Numbered from the stretch's first letter, positions 25,708-35,450 are shown. The stretch is 64,000 nucleotides of DNA from JAICTV01 sp035634055 (GCA_035634055.1 DASQDR010000145.1:4836-68835), one strand, 5' to 3'. Notes: generated from the sequence alone by a model not told the origin. Translations and numbers: made by a program.

Positions 25708-26733
25708 ATGATCGACCTTTACTCCGACACCCTCACCCGCCCCACCGCCGCGATGCGGCGGGCGATGGCGGACGCGCCGGTTGGCGACGAACAGCGGCGC
25801 GAGGACCCTTCGACCAACCAGCTCCAGCAGCGCGTGGCGGCCATGCTGGGCAAGGAGGCGGCGGTCTTCCTGCCCAGCGGCGCGATGTGCAACGCGGTCG
25901 CGGTGAAGGTGCACGCGCAGCCGGGCGACGCGATCGTGTGCGAGCGGTTCGCGCACGTGTACCGGTCAGAGTTCGGGTCGGCGGCGGTGCTGAGCGGCGT
26001 CACCACCGAGCCGATCGACGGCGACCGCGGGCTGTTCACGGCGGAGCAGGTGTCGGCCGCGCTGGACCGCTTCGGCGCGTACGGGCCGGTCCCCCGGCTG
26101 CTCTGCGTCGAGCAGACGCACAACTTCGGCGGCGGCGCGGTCTGGCCGCTGGGGCAATTGCGCGCGGCGTGCGACGCCGTCCGGGCGCGCGGGCTGAAGG
26201 TGCACATGGACGGGGCCCGGCTGCTCAACGCGTCGATCGCCTCGGGCGTCGCGCCGCGCGCGTTCGCCGAGGGGTGCGACTCGGTCTGGATCGACTTCAG
26301 CAAGGGGCTCGGCTGCCCGGTCGGCGCGGTGCTGGCCGGGAGCACGGAGTTCATCGCTCAGGCGTGGCGATGGAAGCACGCGTTCGGCGGGGCGATGCGG
26401 CAGAGCGGGATCCTCGCCGCCGCCGGGCTTTACGCGCTCGATCACCACGTCGAGCGCATGGCGGACGACCACGCCAACGCCCGCCTGCTGGCCGAGGGGC
26501 TGGCGGCGCTGCCGGGCGTGCGGCTGGTGCCGGGGATGCCGGAGACGAACATCGTTTTCTTCGACCCGCGCGACGCCGGCATCGCCGCGGCGGACCTGGT
26601 CAACCGCCTGCTGGAGCGCGGCCTGCGCTGCGGCTTCATCGCCGGCCGCGTGCGCGCCGTCACCCACCTGGACGTCTCCCGGCAGGACGTGGAGCGCGCG
26701 GTGGAAATCGTCCGCTCCACGTTGGCCCCGTAG
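25708..26733 (+). CDS. ltaE: Low-specificity L-threonine aldolase
   Basis: A PLP-dependent fold-type I enzyme that splits threonine or allo-threonine into glycine and acetaldehyde. The 341-residue protein starts MIDLYSDTLTRPTAAMRRAM and has PVGDEQRREDPSTNQLQQ, FLPSGAMCNAVAVK, the HMDGARLLNA aspartate motif and the PLP lysine in IDFSKGLGCPVGAVLAG. The ATG at 25708 has GGGAGG 9 bases upstream and a promoter with TACAAT at 25677. The amide-rich start and lengths match the family. Confidence 0.93.
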   Translation: MIDLYSDTLTRPTAAMRRAMADAPVGDEQRREDPSTNQLQQRVAAMLGKEAAVFLPSGAMCNAVAVKVHAQPGDAIVCERFAHVYRSEFGSAAVLSGVTTEPIDGDRGLFTAEQVSAALDRFGAYGPVPRLLCVEQTHNFGGGAVWPLGQLRAACDAVRARGLKVHMDGARLLNASIASGVAPRAFAEGCDSVWIDFSKGLGCPVGAVLAGSTEFIAQAWRWKHAFGGAMRQSGILAAAGLYALDHHVERMADDHANARLLAEGLAALPGVRLVPGMPETNIVFFDPRDAGIAAADLVNRLLERGLRCGFIAGRVRAVTHLDVSRQDVERAVEIVRSTLAP

Positions 26734-27285
26734 CAGCAGCCGCCCTCGCGACGCTGCGCCGGGGGCGGCCAATTTTTTGGCCGACACCGCTGATTTTGAT
26801 TGCTATGTTGCGGGGTGATCGCCGGGGGGCGGGCTCTTTGACATATCAAACCGTGAGGCAGCCGGCGAGCGCGCCTCAATTGGCGGAAACGAACCCAATC
26901 TACGCACCTTTCCGAACGTGGCCGAACAATGCCGAACATTCGCGCACGTCGCATCGGGTCCCGGCGCGGGGCAGGCACGAATCCCGGCGGAGGCGAACCC
27001 AGGACGGCGGTCGCGCAGCGGAATGTGCAAAACGAACCCAGTCTCCGAACATCCCCGTACATCCGCGAACGTTCATGCACATCGCGCCGCGGCGCAACGG
27101 GCGATTGCGGCGCGAGCCGGACATTGAATCGGAGGGAGGAGGTCGCGGGACAACGGGCGCGCAGCGCGACGTGCAAAACGAACCCAATTCCGCCGCCGCT
27201 GGCCCAGCCCTTGGCCGGGCCGGGAGTTGCGCGGCGCGTGCGCTTGCCGATCCCCCGGCGGCGACTAGAGTATCCCGGTTTGCCT
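26734..27285. other. Intergenic region with dispersed CAAAACGAACCCA repeats
   Basis: No convincing gene. The motif GTGCAAAACGAACCCA occurs at about 27025 and 27170, with shortened forms GAACCCA at 26889 and 26994, each embedded in similar GC-rich context. Between them lie runs such as CGAACATCCCCGTACATCCGC. A weak -10 (TAGAGT, 27266) precedes the next gene by 14 bases. Confidence 0.55.
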
Positions 27286-27738
27286 ATGCCCGACGCCGCC
27301 GCGGAAAAGTCGTTGCAGTCCCCGCCCCTGGTTGCCCTGGCGGGGTGGCTCGTGCCCGGCGGGGGGTACTGGCTGATCGGGCAGCGCACCCGCGCGTACA
27401 CCGTCGGCGTCACCATCCTGGCGGTCTTCGTGCTGGGGATCCTCATCTCCGGCATCCGCGTGGTGCAGGCGCCGGACATCAGCGGCCCCGGCAGCCTGCC
27501 GCAGCGCGTGCTGGCCAAGCCTTGGTTCATCGGGCAGGTGCTGGCCGGACCGGTCGGGATCGGCGCGGCGATCATCTCCGATTACCTGGCGCAGAGCGAC
27601 GCCTACGGCCCCGTCGAGGCCAAGGCGCGGCTGGCGGAGATCGGCACGCTCTACACCGCCGTCGCCGGCATGCTCAACCTCCTGACCATCATCGACGCCG
27701 CGCACCGCGCGGGGGGTGAGGAGGAAGGAAAAGAGTGA
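27286..27738 (+). CDS. Conserved small integral membrane protein
   Basis: A 150-residue protein with about four hydrophobic segments: ALAGWLVPGGGYWLIG (17-32), AYTVGVTILAVFVLGILISG (37-56), a less hydrophobic one around residues 80-98 and TAVAGMLNLLTIIDAAH (125-141). The opening WLVPGGGYWLIGQRTRA is characteristic of an uncharacterised family known mainly from planctomycetes. No enzymatic motif is seen. The ATG at 27286 is chosen from the start of the conserved part; the upstream open frame is repeat DNA. The next small membrane protein gene follows after 104 bases. Confidence 0.75.
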   Translation: MPDAAAEKSLQSPPLVALAGWLVPGGGYWLIGQRTRAYTVGVTILAVFVLGILISGIRVVQAPDISGPGSLPQRVLAKPWFIGQVLAGPVGIGAAIISDYLAQSDAYGPVEAKARLAEIGTLYTAVAGMLNLLTIIDAAHRAGGEEEGKE

Positions 27739-27842
27739 GAGGCAAAACGAAAAAGGGTCAGAGGCGCGCGGAAGGAGAACGGCAACAGGCAGAAGGAATA
27801 AGGCTAGAAGCGAACGAATTCACGAAATAGGCGGGCGATGCG

Positions 27843-28127
27843 ATGTACTTCCAGTTTTTCCTTCTCGCTTTGTCCTTTTTCCTTCCGCTCCCAGCCCTGG
27901 CGGACGCGTACGTCCCGTTCGTCTACCCGCTGCCGCTGTGGGAGTATTGGCCTTGGCTGATCCTGCCGCTGTGCGCGGGGGTGGCGATCGTCTACAAATC
28001 GGTGAAGTGCCAGACGATGGCCCGGGTGCCGCGCGAGGCGCTGGTGATCTTCGCCTGGATGCTGGTCGGCTTCGCCGCCGCCGCGGGCGCGCTGGCGGGG
28101 GTGGTTCGGCTGGTGGTGGAGCGCTAG
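27843..28127 (+). CDS. Small membrane protein, unknown function
   Basis: A 94-residue protein with a signal-like N-terminus MYFQFFLLALSFFLPLPALA and two further hydrophobic segments (WPWLILPLCAGVAIVYKSV and LVIFAWMLVGFAAAAGALAG). No domain is recognised. It lies just after the conserved small membrane protein on the same strand and the pair may form a unit. Its first 20 codons are unusually pyrimidine-rich in the DNA and could derive from a neighbouring palindrome. Confidence 0.6.
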   Translation: MYFQFFLLALSFFLPLPALADAYVPFVYPLPLWEYWPWLILPLCAGVAIVYKSVKCQTMARVPREALVIFAWMLVGFAAAAGALAGVVRLVVER

Positions 28128-28134
28128 CGCTAGG

Positions 28135-28191
28135 CGGGAGGAGAACGGAATAGCCGTCTAAACTGCTCGACGCTGCTCCGTTCTCCTCCGC
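28135..28191. repeat. Palindrome between convergent genes
   Basis: GGCGGGAGGAGAACGGA (28135) and TCCGTTCTCCTCCGC (28177) form a 15-pair imperfect hairpin between the small membrane protein and the end of the large surface protein. It could terminate both. Confidence 0.7.
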
Positions 28192-28217
28192 TCGTCTCCG
28201 CTCGTCTCCGCGCCTGC

Positions 28218-31200
28218 CTACGTGACGCTGACGTTATCGAACGTCGCCTTCGCCGCCGTCGTCGTCTTCTTCGACGTGACGGCCATGCCGACGTAGACGG
28301 TGCTGCCCATGTTGATGCTGGTCGAGCCGACGGTGGTCCAGGTGGCGCCGTTGGTCGAGCTGTAGGCGGTGATGGTCCCGCCGGTGCGGACCAGCTTGAG
28401 CCAGTAGGGCGCCTTCGGGCCGCTGACCGACGTGCTGGTGCTGGCGCCGCCGGTGGTGGTTCGGCGGATGAAGCGGATGCCGCCGCCGGGGGTGAGGAAG
28501 ACGCCGGCGTGGCGGGCATTGGGCGCGAGCGACTCGCGGACCATGATGCCCGCCTTGGCGAGCAGGTCGGTGTTTTCCTGTCCGGTGACGCGGACGACGA
28601 TGGTGGCGTCGCCGGTGACCTGGCGGTAGGCGAAGTGGAAGGAGTCGGCGCTGCCCCAGATGTCGGCGCCGGCGCCGGAGACGGCATAGGTGCCGTTGTT
28701 GAAGGTCGCGCCGCCGGGCGTGCCGACCGGACCGATGTCGCCGCTGGCCCAGCCGGCGGGCAGGCCGCTCGCCGGCAGCGTGGTCGCGCTGGCGACGTTG
28801 GAATCGCCCGACGCGCCGACCGCGTTGACCGCGCGCACGCGGTAGAAGTATTTCGTGCCCGCCGCCAGCCCGAGCGAATTGCTGTAGCTGGTGGCGTTCT
28901 GCGGCGGGGTGGCGACCTCGGTCCAACCGGTCGCGCCGTCGAGCGAGCGCTCGATGACGAACCCGGTCTCGTTGCCGCTGTTGTCCGACCAGGTCAGGTT
29001 GATCTGCGTGGAGGAGACGGGCGTGGCGACCAGGTTCGACGGCGCCGCCGGGGCGGCGGGCGCGGCCTGCGTGGTGGCGCTTGCCACGTTCGAATTGCTC
29101 GAGGGGCCGACATCGTTGGTCGCGCGGACGCGGTAGTAGTACTTTGTGCCGGCGACCAGGCCGGTCGAGTCGCTGTAGCTGGTGGCGTTCGGGCCGGGCG
29201 TGGCGATGGCGGTGAAGTTCACGCCGTCGGTCGAGCGCTCGATGACGAAGCCCGTCTCGTTGTTGGAGTTATCCGCCCAGGTGAGGTCGATCTGGGTCTG
29301 CGAGACGGGCGTGGCCACCAGGCTGCCGGGCGCCGCCGGCGCGACGGGCGCGGGGGCGGCAGTGGTGGCGCTGGCGACGTTGGAGTGGGACGACGCGCCG
29401 ACGGCATTCACCGCGCGAATTCGGTAATAGTACTGCGTCGAGCCGGACAGCCCGGTGGCGTCGCTGTAACTCGTGGCATCCGGCGCGGGCGTGGCGATGG
29501 TGGTCCAGCCGTCCGTGCCGTTGAGCGAGCGCTCGATGACGAAGCCGGTCTCGTCGGTCGCGTTGTCCGACCAGGTCAGGTCGATCTGCCCGCTGGAGAC
29601 GGGCGTGGCCACCAGGTTGCCGGGGGCGGCGGGAGTTGTCGGCGCGGCGGGCGTGGTGGCGGAGGCGCTGGCGGACGCGGCGGAGTCGCCGGCGGCGCTG
29701 GTGGCGATCACGCGGTAGTAATACTGCGTGGAGGGGGACGCGGTGGTGTCGGAATAATTCGTCACGCCGGCGCCGCTCGTGCCGATGGCGGAGAAGCTGA
29801 CGTTGTCGATCGAGCGCTCGATGCGGTAGCCGGTCTCGCTCGCGACGTCGGTCCAGGTGAGGTTCACCTGCGTGGAGCTGGCCGCCGAGGCGGCCAGGCC
29901 GGTGGGCTGCGCGGGGGGCGTGGGCGTCGCGCTGACGATGATCAGCCGCGCGCCCGCCCAGTCGGCGTGGTCGAAGCTGCTGCCGTTGCCGCCGTCGGTG
30001 ACGACCAGCTTGAGCTGCTGCACCCCGGCGACGCTGACGTTGATGCTCTGCGTCGAACTGGCAGCGCCCATCAGCGGGCTCTCGTAGATCTTGACCCCGT
30101 CGGCGAAGACCTGGAACACGGCCGAGCCGTTGGTGGCTTGGCGGTCGTCGATGCCGACGTCGCTGAGGAACGTGGCGTACTTGCCGTCGAGGTTGTAGGT
30201 GATTTCAGAATTCGCGTGGACGCCAAGGCCCTTGGCGTAGGTGACGCCGTTGAGGGTGATAACGCCGCCGTCGCCCGCCCCGCTGCCGCCGACGCTCATG
30301 TCCTTCTCGACCGGGCCCCAGCCGTTGGTCGGCGTGCCGAGCCACGGGAGGTCGCTGAGGTAGAAGACGGCTTGGGCGGCGGGCGTGGTGACGGCCGCCT
30401 CGTTGGAGTTCGCCGAGTCTCCCGCCGATCCGCCGGCGGCGCGGACGCGGTAGGCGTAGCTGGTCCCGCCGGCCACGGTGGCGTCGGCGTAGCCGGTGGC
30501 GTTGGCGGCGACGGTGGCGATGGTTTCCCACGCGCCCGCCTCGCCGGTGCGGCGCTGGATCACGAAGCCGGTCTCGTTGCTGCTCTTGTCCTGCCAGGCA
30601 AGGTTGACCAGCGACGCGCTGGCCGCCTGGGCGATCAGATTCGCGGGCGCCGCGGGCGTCGTGGGGGCGGGCGAGGTGTTCGTGAGCTTGAACCAGTTGA
30701 AGTTCCCGCTGCTGGCCTCGAAGACCACGCGCAGCAGGTGCAGGCCGGCGGACAGGTTGATGCCGGACTTGCTGATGGTGGTCCACTTCTGCGAGCCGCC
30801 GGTGTTGGGGACCGCGAGCGAACCGGTGACGTTGACGCCGTCCACCTCGACGCGGAACGCCCCGCCGCTCACGCTGTTGGCGACGCGGGCGTCGAAGCTG
30901 TAGACGCCGCCGGTCAGCACGTTGACCGAGTACTGGAGCCACTCGCCCGCCTTGACGAAGGCGATGTTCACCCCGCCGCCGACGTCGGTGCTGGTCTGGA
31001 TGTCGACGCTCTGCGGCTGGCGGTACTTGCTGTCGCCCTCGCGCTTGGCGTCGCTGTCCTTGTAGCCGAGGTTCTGCCCGAGGTGGTCGAAGTCCTCGAA
31101 CTGGATGGGCGACCCGGTCACCTGCGCGACGCCGAGGTACGGCGTGTTCGGGCGCGGGAACAGGCTGGTCGCCCAGTTGGAGAAGTCGATGTCGTGGCCG

Positions 31201-32369
31201 TTGGCGATGATCTGCTCGCCGGTGCCGGCGCCCGCGCCGCTGGGGCCGGACGCGCTGTTCCACCAGTTGTTGCGGGCGTCGAGGTAGCCGACGTACTGAT
31301 CGCCGTTGACGACCAGCGCTTCCTTCGCGGTGTTGTAGCCGTTGCCGTAGAAGTTGTTCTGGGTAACGACGAAGCCGAAGTTGGCGCCGGGGACCGCCTT
31401 GTTGTCGATGCGGATGGCGGGGCCGGTGATGCCGTAGAGCGTGTTGCCGCGGATGGTGATGTTGGTGCACCCGCCCTCGAAGCGCAGCCCGCCGCTCCAC
31501 TGGTCGCGCATGTAGGTGATCGTGTTCCCCTCGATCAGCGCGTTGTTGACGTTGAAGAACAGGACCGCCTTGCCGCCTTGGTCGATGATGTTGTTGGTGA
31601 TGCGGATGTCGGACTGCGCGCCCTGCGCCAGCGTCTGGAGCGAGATGGCTGCCTCGACGGTGGTCGTCGTGTTGGGCGAGCCGGTGTTGTAGAGGAAGGC
31701 GTTGGAGTCGATGGTGACGTTGACGAGGTTCCCGCCGGACAGCCCGCCGTTGGTGTAGATGCCGCGGCCGGAGTGGTCGCCGTCGTTGTTGTTGTTGCGG
31801 AACAGGTTGAATCGAATGATGGCCGCGTCGGTCGTGCTGTTGTTCGCCAGGTAGAGCCCGGCCACGTTGTTCTGGACGATGTTGTTGAGGATCTTAGTGC
31901 CGGACTGGTTCGGCAGGATGACGATGCCCGCGCCGGTGGTGTCGGCGAGGCTGGTCTGGCCCTGCACGGTGAAGCCGTCGATGGTGACGCCGCTGGCGGC
32001 GACGCGAAAGGCGGCGGTGATCTTGCCGTCAAGCTGCGTCGCGCCGGTTACGATCGACTCGCCGCTGCCGCGCGAGTTCGAGCGGGCGTCGGTGCCGCTG
32101 CGGGCGCCGAGGATCGTGAGCTTCTTGGCGATTGTCACCTGCTCGGCGTAGGCGCCGGCGTCGACGGTGATGATGCTGCCGGGCATGGCCGCGTCCACCG
32201 CCGCCTGGATCGTCGCGTAGACGTTGGGGTTCCCGACCACGTGCGCGGCCAGGAACCGTCGCGCCTCCAGCGACTCCATCGCCCGGCGCGGCCCGGCAAA
32301 GGGGCGGCGCTGCGACTTGAGACCCTTGTTGGCAGCGATGGCGGAGGCGGTGCGGTTACTTCGCGACAT
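28218..32369 (-). CDS. Giant surface protein: LEARRFLA, beta-helix, CBM6-like, Fn3 repeats, NPCBM and DUF1349-like domains
   Basis: A 1383-residue protein. LEARRFLA at residues 33-40 is the planctomycete export/surface motif. It is followed by a right-handed beta-helix (about 45-400; many NNxI and GN turns such as ILNNIVQNNVAGLYLANNST), a CBM6-like jelly roll (about 430-565; AGEWLQYSVNVLTGGVYSFD and FNWFKLTN), a fibronectin type III repeat (570-665), an NPCBM domain (about 675-805; YLSDLPWLGTPTNGWGPVEK, GLGVHANSEI), five more Fn3 repeats (about 815-1185; each with AxPSNLVAxP and ETGFVIERS) and a DUF1349-like lectin fold at the end. It probably binds and may process polysaccharides. Catalytic residues are not identified. 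Confidence 0.88.
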   Translation of the reverse strand: MSRSNRTASAIAANKGLKSQRRPFAGPRRAMESLEARRFLAAHVVGNPNVYATIQAAVDAAMPGSIITVDAGAYAEQVTIAKKLTILGARSGTDARSNSRGSGESIVTGATQLDGKITAAFRVAASGVTIDGFTVQGQTSLADTTGAGIVILPNQSGTKILNNIVQNNVAGLYLANNSTTDAAIIRFNLFRNNNNDGDHSGRGIYTNGGLSGGNLVNVTIDSNAFLYNTGSPNTTTTVEAAISLQTLAQGAQSDIRITNNIIDQGGKAVLFFNVNNALIEGNTITYMRDQWSGGLRFEGGCTNITIRGNTLYGITGPAIRIDNKAVPGANFGFVVTQNNFYGNGYNTAKEALVVNGDQYVGYLDARNNWWNSASGPSGAGAGTGEQIIANGHDIDFSNWATSLFPRPNTPYLGVAQVTGSPIQFEDFDHLGQNLGYKDSDAKREGDSKYRQPQSVDIQTSTDVGGGVNIAFVKAGEWLQYSVNVLTGGVYSFDARVANSVSGGAFRVEVDGVNVTGSLAVPNTGGSQKWTTISKSGINLSAGLHLLRVVFEASSGNFNWFKLTNTSPAPTTPAAPANLIAQAASASLVNLAWQDKSSNETGFVIQRRTGEAGAWETIATVAANATGYADATVAGGTSYAYRVRAAGGSAGDSANSNEAAVTTPAAQAVFYLSDLPWLGTPTNGWGPVEKDMSVGGSGAGDGGVITLNGVTYAKGLGVHANSEITYNLDGKYATFLSDVGIDDRQATNGSAVFQVFADGVKIYESPLMGAASSTQSINVSVAGVQQLKLVVTDGGNGSSFDHADWAGARLIIVSATPTPPAQPTGLAASAASSTQVNLTWTDVASETGYRIERSIDNVSFSAIGTSGAGVTNYSDTTASPSTQYYYRVIATSAAGDSAASASASATTPAAPTTPAAPGNLVATPVSSGQIDLTWSDNATDETGFVIERSLNGTDGWTTIATPAPDATSYSDATGLSGSTQYYYRIRAVNAVGASSHSNVASATTAAPAPVAPAAPGSLVATPVSQTQIDLTWADNSNNETGFVIERSTDGVNFTAIATPGPNATSYSDSTGLVAGTKYYYRVRATNDVGPSSNSNVASATTQAAPAAPAAPSNLVATPVSSTQINLTWSDNSGNETGFVIERSLDGATGWTEVATPPQNATSYSNSLGLAAGTKYFYRVRAVNAVGASGDSNVASATTLPASGLPAGWASGDIGPVGTPGGATFNNGTYAVSGAGADIWGSADSFHFAYRQVTGDATIVVRVTGQENTDLLAKAGIMVRESLAPNARHAGVFLTPGGGIRFIRRTTTGGASTSTSVSGPKAPYWLKLVRTGGTITAYSSTNGATWTTVGSTSINMGSTVYVGMAVTSKKTTTAAKATFDNVSVT

Positions 32370-32526
32370 CCGAAACTTCCCTTGTGACGGTCCCAGAACT
32401 TGATGCCAGAACTCGATGCCAGACGAATTCGCTACACCCGCTGCGCGAGATGCGAGGAGAGTGACGGGCGGACGTTTGAAAATTACACCGGCAAGTGGCC
32501 GCTACAAGTCGGGCCGATTTGTCGCC

Positions 32527-34257
32527 TTACTGTCGCCGGCCGCGGCGCGGCAGGAGCTGGCGGAACGTCGCGACGCGCAGCGCGTGGCAGGCGGCGAGGT
32601 AGACGCCCGCGCCAAGTGCAATCAGCAGGGCCAGTTGCGCGAGCCAGACGCCGCGCGTCTGCCCGCGCGGGTAGAGCGGCGAATGCTGGAACGCCCACAG
32701 CGCCAGGCCCATCACCGCTGTCGCGGCCAGCATCTTCGCCGCCGGTCGGGCCAGGGCGCTTATGCCGAGTCCACCGACTTTGCGGTCCAGCATCAGCAGC
32801 ATCACGATCGCCTGCACCGAAAAGCTCACCAGCGTGCCAACCGCCATCCCCGCCTCACCCAGCCACCAGAGCAGCGGGATCTCGACGATCAGGTTGACCG
32901 CGATGTTCACGATCGACATCACCAGCGGCGTGACGGTGTCGTGGATCGCGTAGTACGCGCGGTTGATGATCTGGAGCAGCGAGAAGGCCCAGATCGCGCC
33001 CGCGTAGAAGACCAGCGACGAGCGGATCAGCGTGGCCGAGTGCGCGTCGATCTGCCCGTGCTGGAAGAGAAGGCGAATACACGGTTCGCTGATGATGATC
33101 AGCCCGAGACTGGCGGGCAGGCCCTCCCAGAGCGTCGCCTCCAGCCCGTTGCGCAGGACGCTCTTGAAGCCGTCGCGGTCCTTGTCCAGCGCGTCGCTGC
33201 TGAGGGCGGGGAAGATCGCCGTCGCCAGCGCGATGGCGAACACGCCGAGCGGGAACTGGTAGAGGAACTGCGCGATGTCCAGCCGGCGCGGCGCGCCCGC
33301 CTCCATGGGGAAGCGGATCGACTGCCCGAGCAGCGTGAAGTGGGTGAGCAGGTTGCCATCGCGGTCGAAGCGCTGCATCAGGGCCATCGAGAGGCCCTTG
33401 TCCATCAGCACCGATAGCTGGAGCACGCCCGCCCCCAGCGCGACCGGCACGGTGAGCTTGAGCATCCGGCGGACGCCGGGCGTCCAGAAGCGCGGCACCA
33501 GCTTGAAGCGAAAGCCCGTCGCCCGCAGCGCCGGCAGCAGCACCGCCACCTGCAACCCGCCGGCAACGAGGACGGCGAAGGCGAGCCAGAAGCCGAGCGT
33601 CGCCTGGATCGACTCGATCTCCCGCGGGTCGCGCGTCGCGCCCAGGTGCAGCACGCGCGCGCCGATCGCCAGCACGATGATGTGGCAGACGTTGAGCAGG
33701 ATCGGCGCCGCCGCCGGCGGGCCGAACTTCTTGTGCACCTGGAGGATGCCGGACAAGAACGCCCCGCCGCAGATCAGCAGCACGTAGGGCAGCATGATGG
33801 CGGTGAACTTCAGCGTGAGCATCAGGTCCGGCCAGAGCGATGAGCCGAGGGTGATCGTCAGCCAGATGCCGACCTCGCCGATCACGATGATGCCCAGCAG
33901 GATCGCGCACAGCAGGTTGACGGCGGCGGCGGCAAAATCGTTGGCTTGCTCCGGGCCGTCGTGCTTCACCGACTGCGCGTAGAGCGGAATGAACGCCGCC
34001 GACAGCGCCCCTTCGCCGAACAGCTTGCGGAAGAGGTTGGGGATGGTGAACGCGACCGTGAACGCCGCCGCGACCAGTCCGGTGCCGAGGTAGTGCCCGG
34101 CGACGATCTCGCGCCCAAGGCCCATGAACCGGCTGATCAGCGTGAAGAACCCGATCAGCTTCGCGTGCGACAGGAACGACTTGGCTGGCGCGACGAACGG
34201 CGGCTCCTGCTCCGGGGCGGCGGTGGGATCGGAAACGGTAATCGCGGGCTCTGACAT
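32527..34257 (-). CDS. murJ: Lipid II flippase MurJ (MviN family)
   Basis: A 576-residue MOP-superfamily transporter with about 14 membrane helices. It moves lipid-linked peptidoglycan precursor across the inner membrane. Signature segments are IGFFTLISRFMGLGREIVAG, FTIPNLFRKLFGEGALSAAF, PYVLLICGGAFLSGILQVHKKF and PASLGLIIISEPCIRLLFQHG. The ATG at 34257 is 5 bases after the thiE stop, so the two are cotranscribed. Its presence agrees with a peptidoglycan-containing wall and with the murein-recycling genes at 18677-20800. Confidence 0.93.
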   Translation of the reverse strand: MSEPAITVSDPTAAPEQEPPFVAPAKSFLSHAKLIGFFTLISRFMGLGREIVAGHYLGTGLVAAAFTVAFTIPNLFRKLFGEGALSAAFIPLYAQSVKHDGPEQANDFAAAAVNLLCAILLGIIVIGEVGIWLTITLGSSLWPDLMLTLKFTAIMLPYVLLICGGAFLSGILQVHKKFGPPAAAPILLNVCHIIVLAIGARVLHLGATRDPREIESIQATLGFWLAFAVLVAGGLQVAVLLPALRATGFRFKLVPRFWTPGVRRMLKLTVPVALGAGVLQLSVLMDKGLSMALMQRFDRDGNLLTHFTLLGQSIRFPMEAGAPRRLDIAQFLYQFPLGVFAIALATAIFPALSSDALDKDRDGFKSVLRNGLEATLWEGLPASLGLIIISEPCIRLLFQHGQIDAHSATLIRSSLVFYAGAIWAFSLLQIINRAYYAIHDTVTPLVMSIVNIAVNLIVEIPLLWWLGEAGMAVGTLVSFSVQAIVMLLMLDRKVGGLGISALARPAAKMLAATAVMGLALWAFQHSPLYPRGQTRGVWLAQLALLIALGAGVYLAACHALRVATFRQLLPRRGRRQ

Positions 34258-34262
34258 CCGTG

Positions 34263-35297
34263 TCACGCGAGCAGCTTCTTCAATCGCTCCGCCGCCGCGC
34301 GCGGGTTCTCGCACCCCGCGACGGCCGCGGTGACGGCGACGGCCTTCATGCCGGTCGCCAGCACCTCGCCGACATTCTGCGCGTTGATCCCCGCGATTGC
34401 GACCGCCGGCACGTCGGGCAGGTTCTCCGCAACCTGCCGCGCGTAAGCGGGACCGGCGACGAAGTCGCGCGTCTTGGTCTCGCTGCGGAAGAACGGCCCG
34501 ACGCCGAGGTAGTCGGCGCCGTCGCGCACCGCCTGCCGGGCCTGCTCGAGCTCGTGCGTGCTGACGCCGAGGATCTTGCCCGCGCCGATGAGCTTGCGAA
34601 CGTCGCGCGCCGGCAGGTCGGTCTGCCCGACGTGCACCCCGTCCGCGTCGGCCAGCAGAGCGACGTCAGCTCGATCGTTGATAATGCTGATCACGCCGTG
34701 CCGCCGGCACAGCGCGACCAACTGCCGGGCGCGCGACAGCAGCTCAGCCGCATCGAGGTTCTTCTCGCGGAGCTGAAGGCAATCGGCGCCGCCGAGGATC
34801 GCCGCCTCTGCCACTTCCAGCCACGGGCGCTTGCAGATCGACTCGGTGATCAACACGTAGAGCCGCACGCCCGCAAACCGCCCGGCGGCGGCGCGGAGCG
34901 TGAAGGCGATCCGCTGCTCCAGGTCATAGAAGCGATACCGAATGTCCTCGACCCGCCCCGCCCGCGCCGGATCGAGCGCCTTGAGGTACTCCTCGATGGT
35001 TCGAAGCGCCTCGCCCAGCCGCTTCCCCGCCGCCACGACCACGTGGGCCACGTCCTCGCGCTCCCGCTCGGCGGGGGTCTTGATGGCGGTGCCGACGTCG
35101 CCGGGGGTGTCGCGGTGCAGGATCGCGTCGCCGAGCAGCGTTGCCGTCGCCGTCGCCAGGTCGTGCCGCACCTGCTTCAGCGAGCCGCACAGCGCGTCGT
35201 CGTCCAGCGCGAAGCGGGCGTAGTCCTCGATCACCCGCAGGGCCTCGCGCGCGCGGTTGGCGTTGGCGTCGAGGATGCGCAGGGCGGGACCGTTCAT
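34263..35297 (-). CDS. thiE: Thiamine-phosphate synthase with N-terminal ThiD2-like domain
   Basis: A 344-residue protein. The C-terminal half (about 145-344) is ThiE, joining HMP-pyrophosphate and thiazole phosphate: YVLITESICK, DCLQLREKNLDAAELL, INDRADVALLADADGVHVGQ, YLGVGPFF and AIAGINAQNV. The N-terminal half (LRILDANANRAREALRVIED, LGDAILHRDTPGDVGT, RTIEEYLKALDP) is the helical extension found in some planctomycete and other ThiE proteins. It is not an HMP kinase by sequence. The ATG at 35297 is chosen over an upstream one because a TATAAT at 35324-35319 on this strand lies 22 bases before it. Confidence 0.9.
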   Translation of the reverse strand: MNGPALRILDANANRAREALRVIEDYARFALDDDALCGSLKQVRHDLATATATLLGDAILHRDTPGDVGTAIKTPAEREREDVAHVVVAAGKRLGEALRTIEEYLKALDPARAGRVEDIRYRFYDLEQRIAFTLRAAAGRFAGVRLYVLITESICKRPWLEVAEAAILGGADCLQLREKNLDAAELLSRARQLVALCRRHGVISIINDRADVALLADADGVHVGQTDLPARDVRKLIGAGKILGVSTHELEQARQAVRDGADYLGVGPFFRSETKTRDFVAGPAYARQVAENLPDVPAVAIAGINAQNVGEVLATGMKAVAVTAAVAGCENPRAAAERLKKLLA

Positions 35298-35318
35298 GGA
35301 TTTGGCGTCGCGGAGCCG

Positions 35319-35324
35319 ATTATA
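35319..35324 (-). promoter_or_regulatory. TATAAT -10 element for thiE-murJ
   Basis: A perfect TATAAT on the minus strand at 35324-35319, 22 bases before the thiE ATG. The upstream -35 (TCGACC-like) is weak and its spacing is short. Confidence 0.45.
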
Positions 35325-35422
35325 GGACCACGCATGCACGGTCGAAAGAAAGCCTTCGTCGAGGGGTTGAGCGCGATTCGCTCGAAAAAACCGCGGTCGG
35401 TGGCGATGGCGCGCGGCTCAAT

Positions 35423-35450
35423 TTGCGCCATCACGCCCAGGCTCTACAAT
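35423..35450 (+). promoter_or_regulatory. Sigma-70 type promoter of the DNA methyltransferase
   Basis: TTGCGC (35423-35428), 16-base spacer, TACAAT (35445-35450). The start codon is at 35460, so the message would have a leader of only a few bases. Confidence 0.5.

Noticed and set aside
28509..32387. A 1292-codon open frame on the plus strand opposite the giant surface protein, and similar long open frames opposite or overlapping the beta-propeller gene (6884-9925, 9204-12140).
   Set aside because: High GC makes stop codons rare in shadow frames. Their products are low-complexity, rich in Arg/Gly/Ala or Val/Asp/Gly, with no domain, whereas the opposite or overlapping frame carries clear domains.
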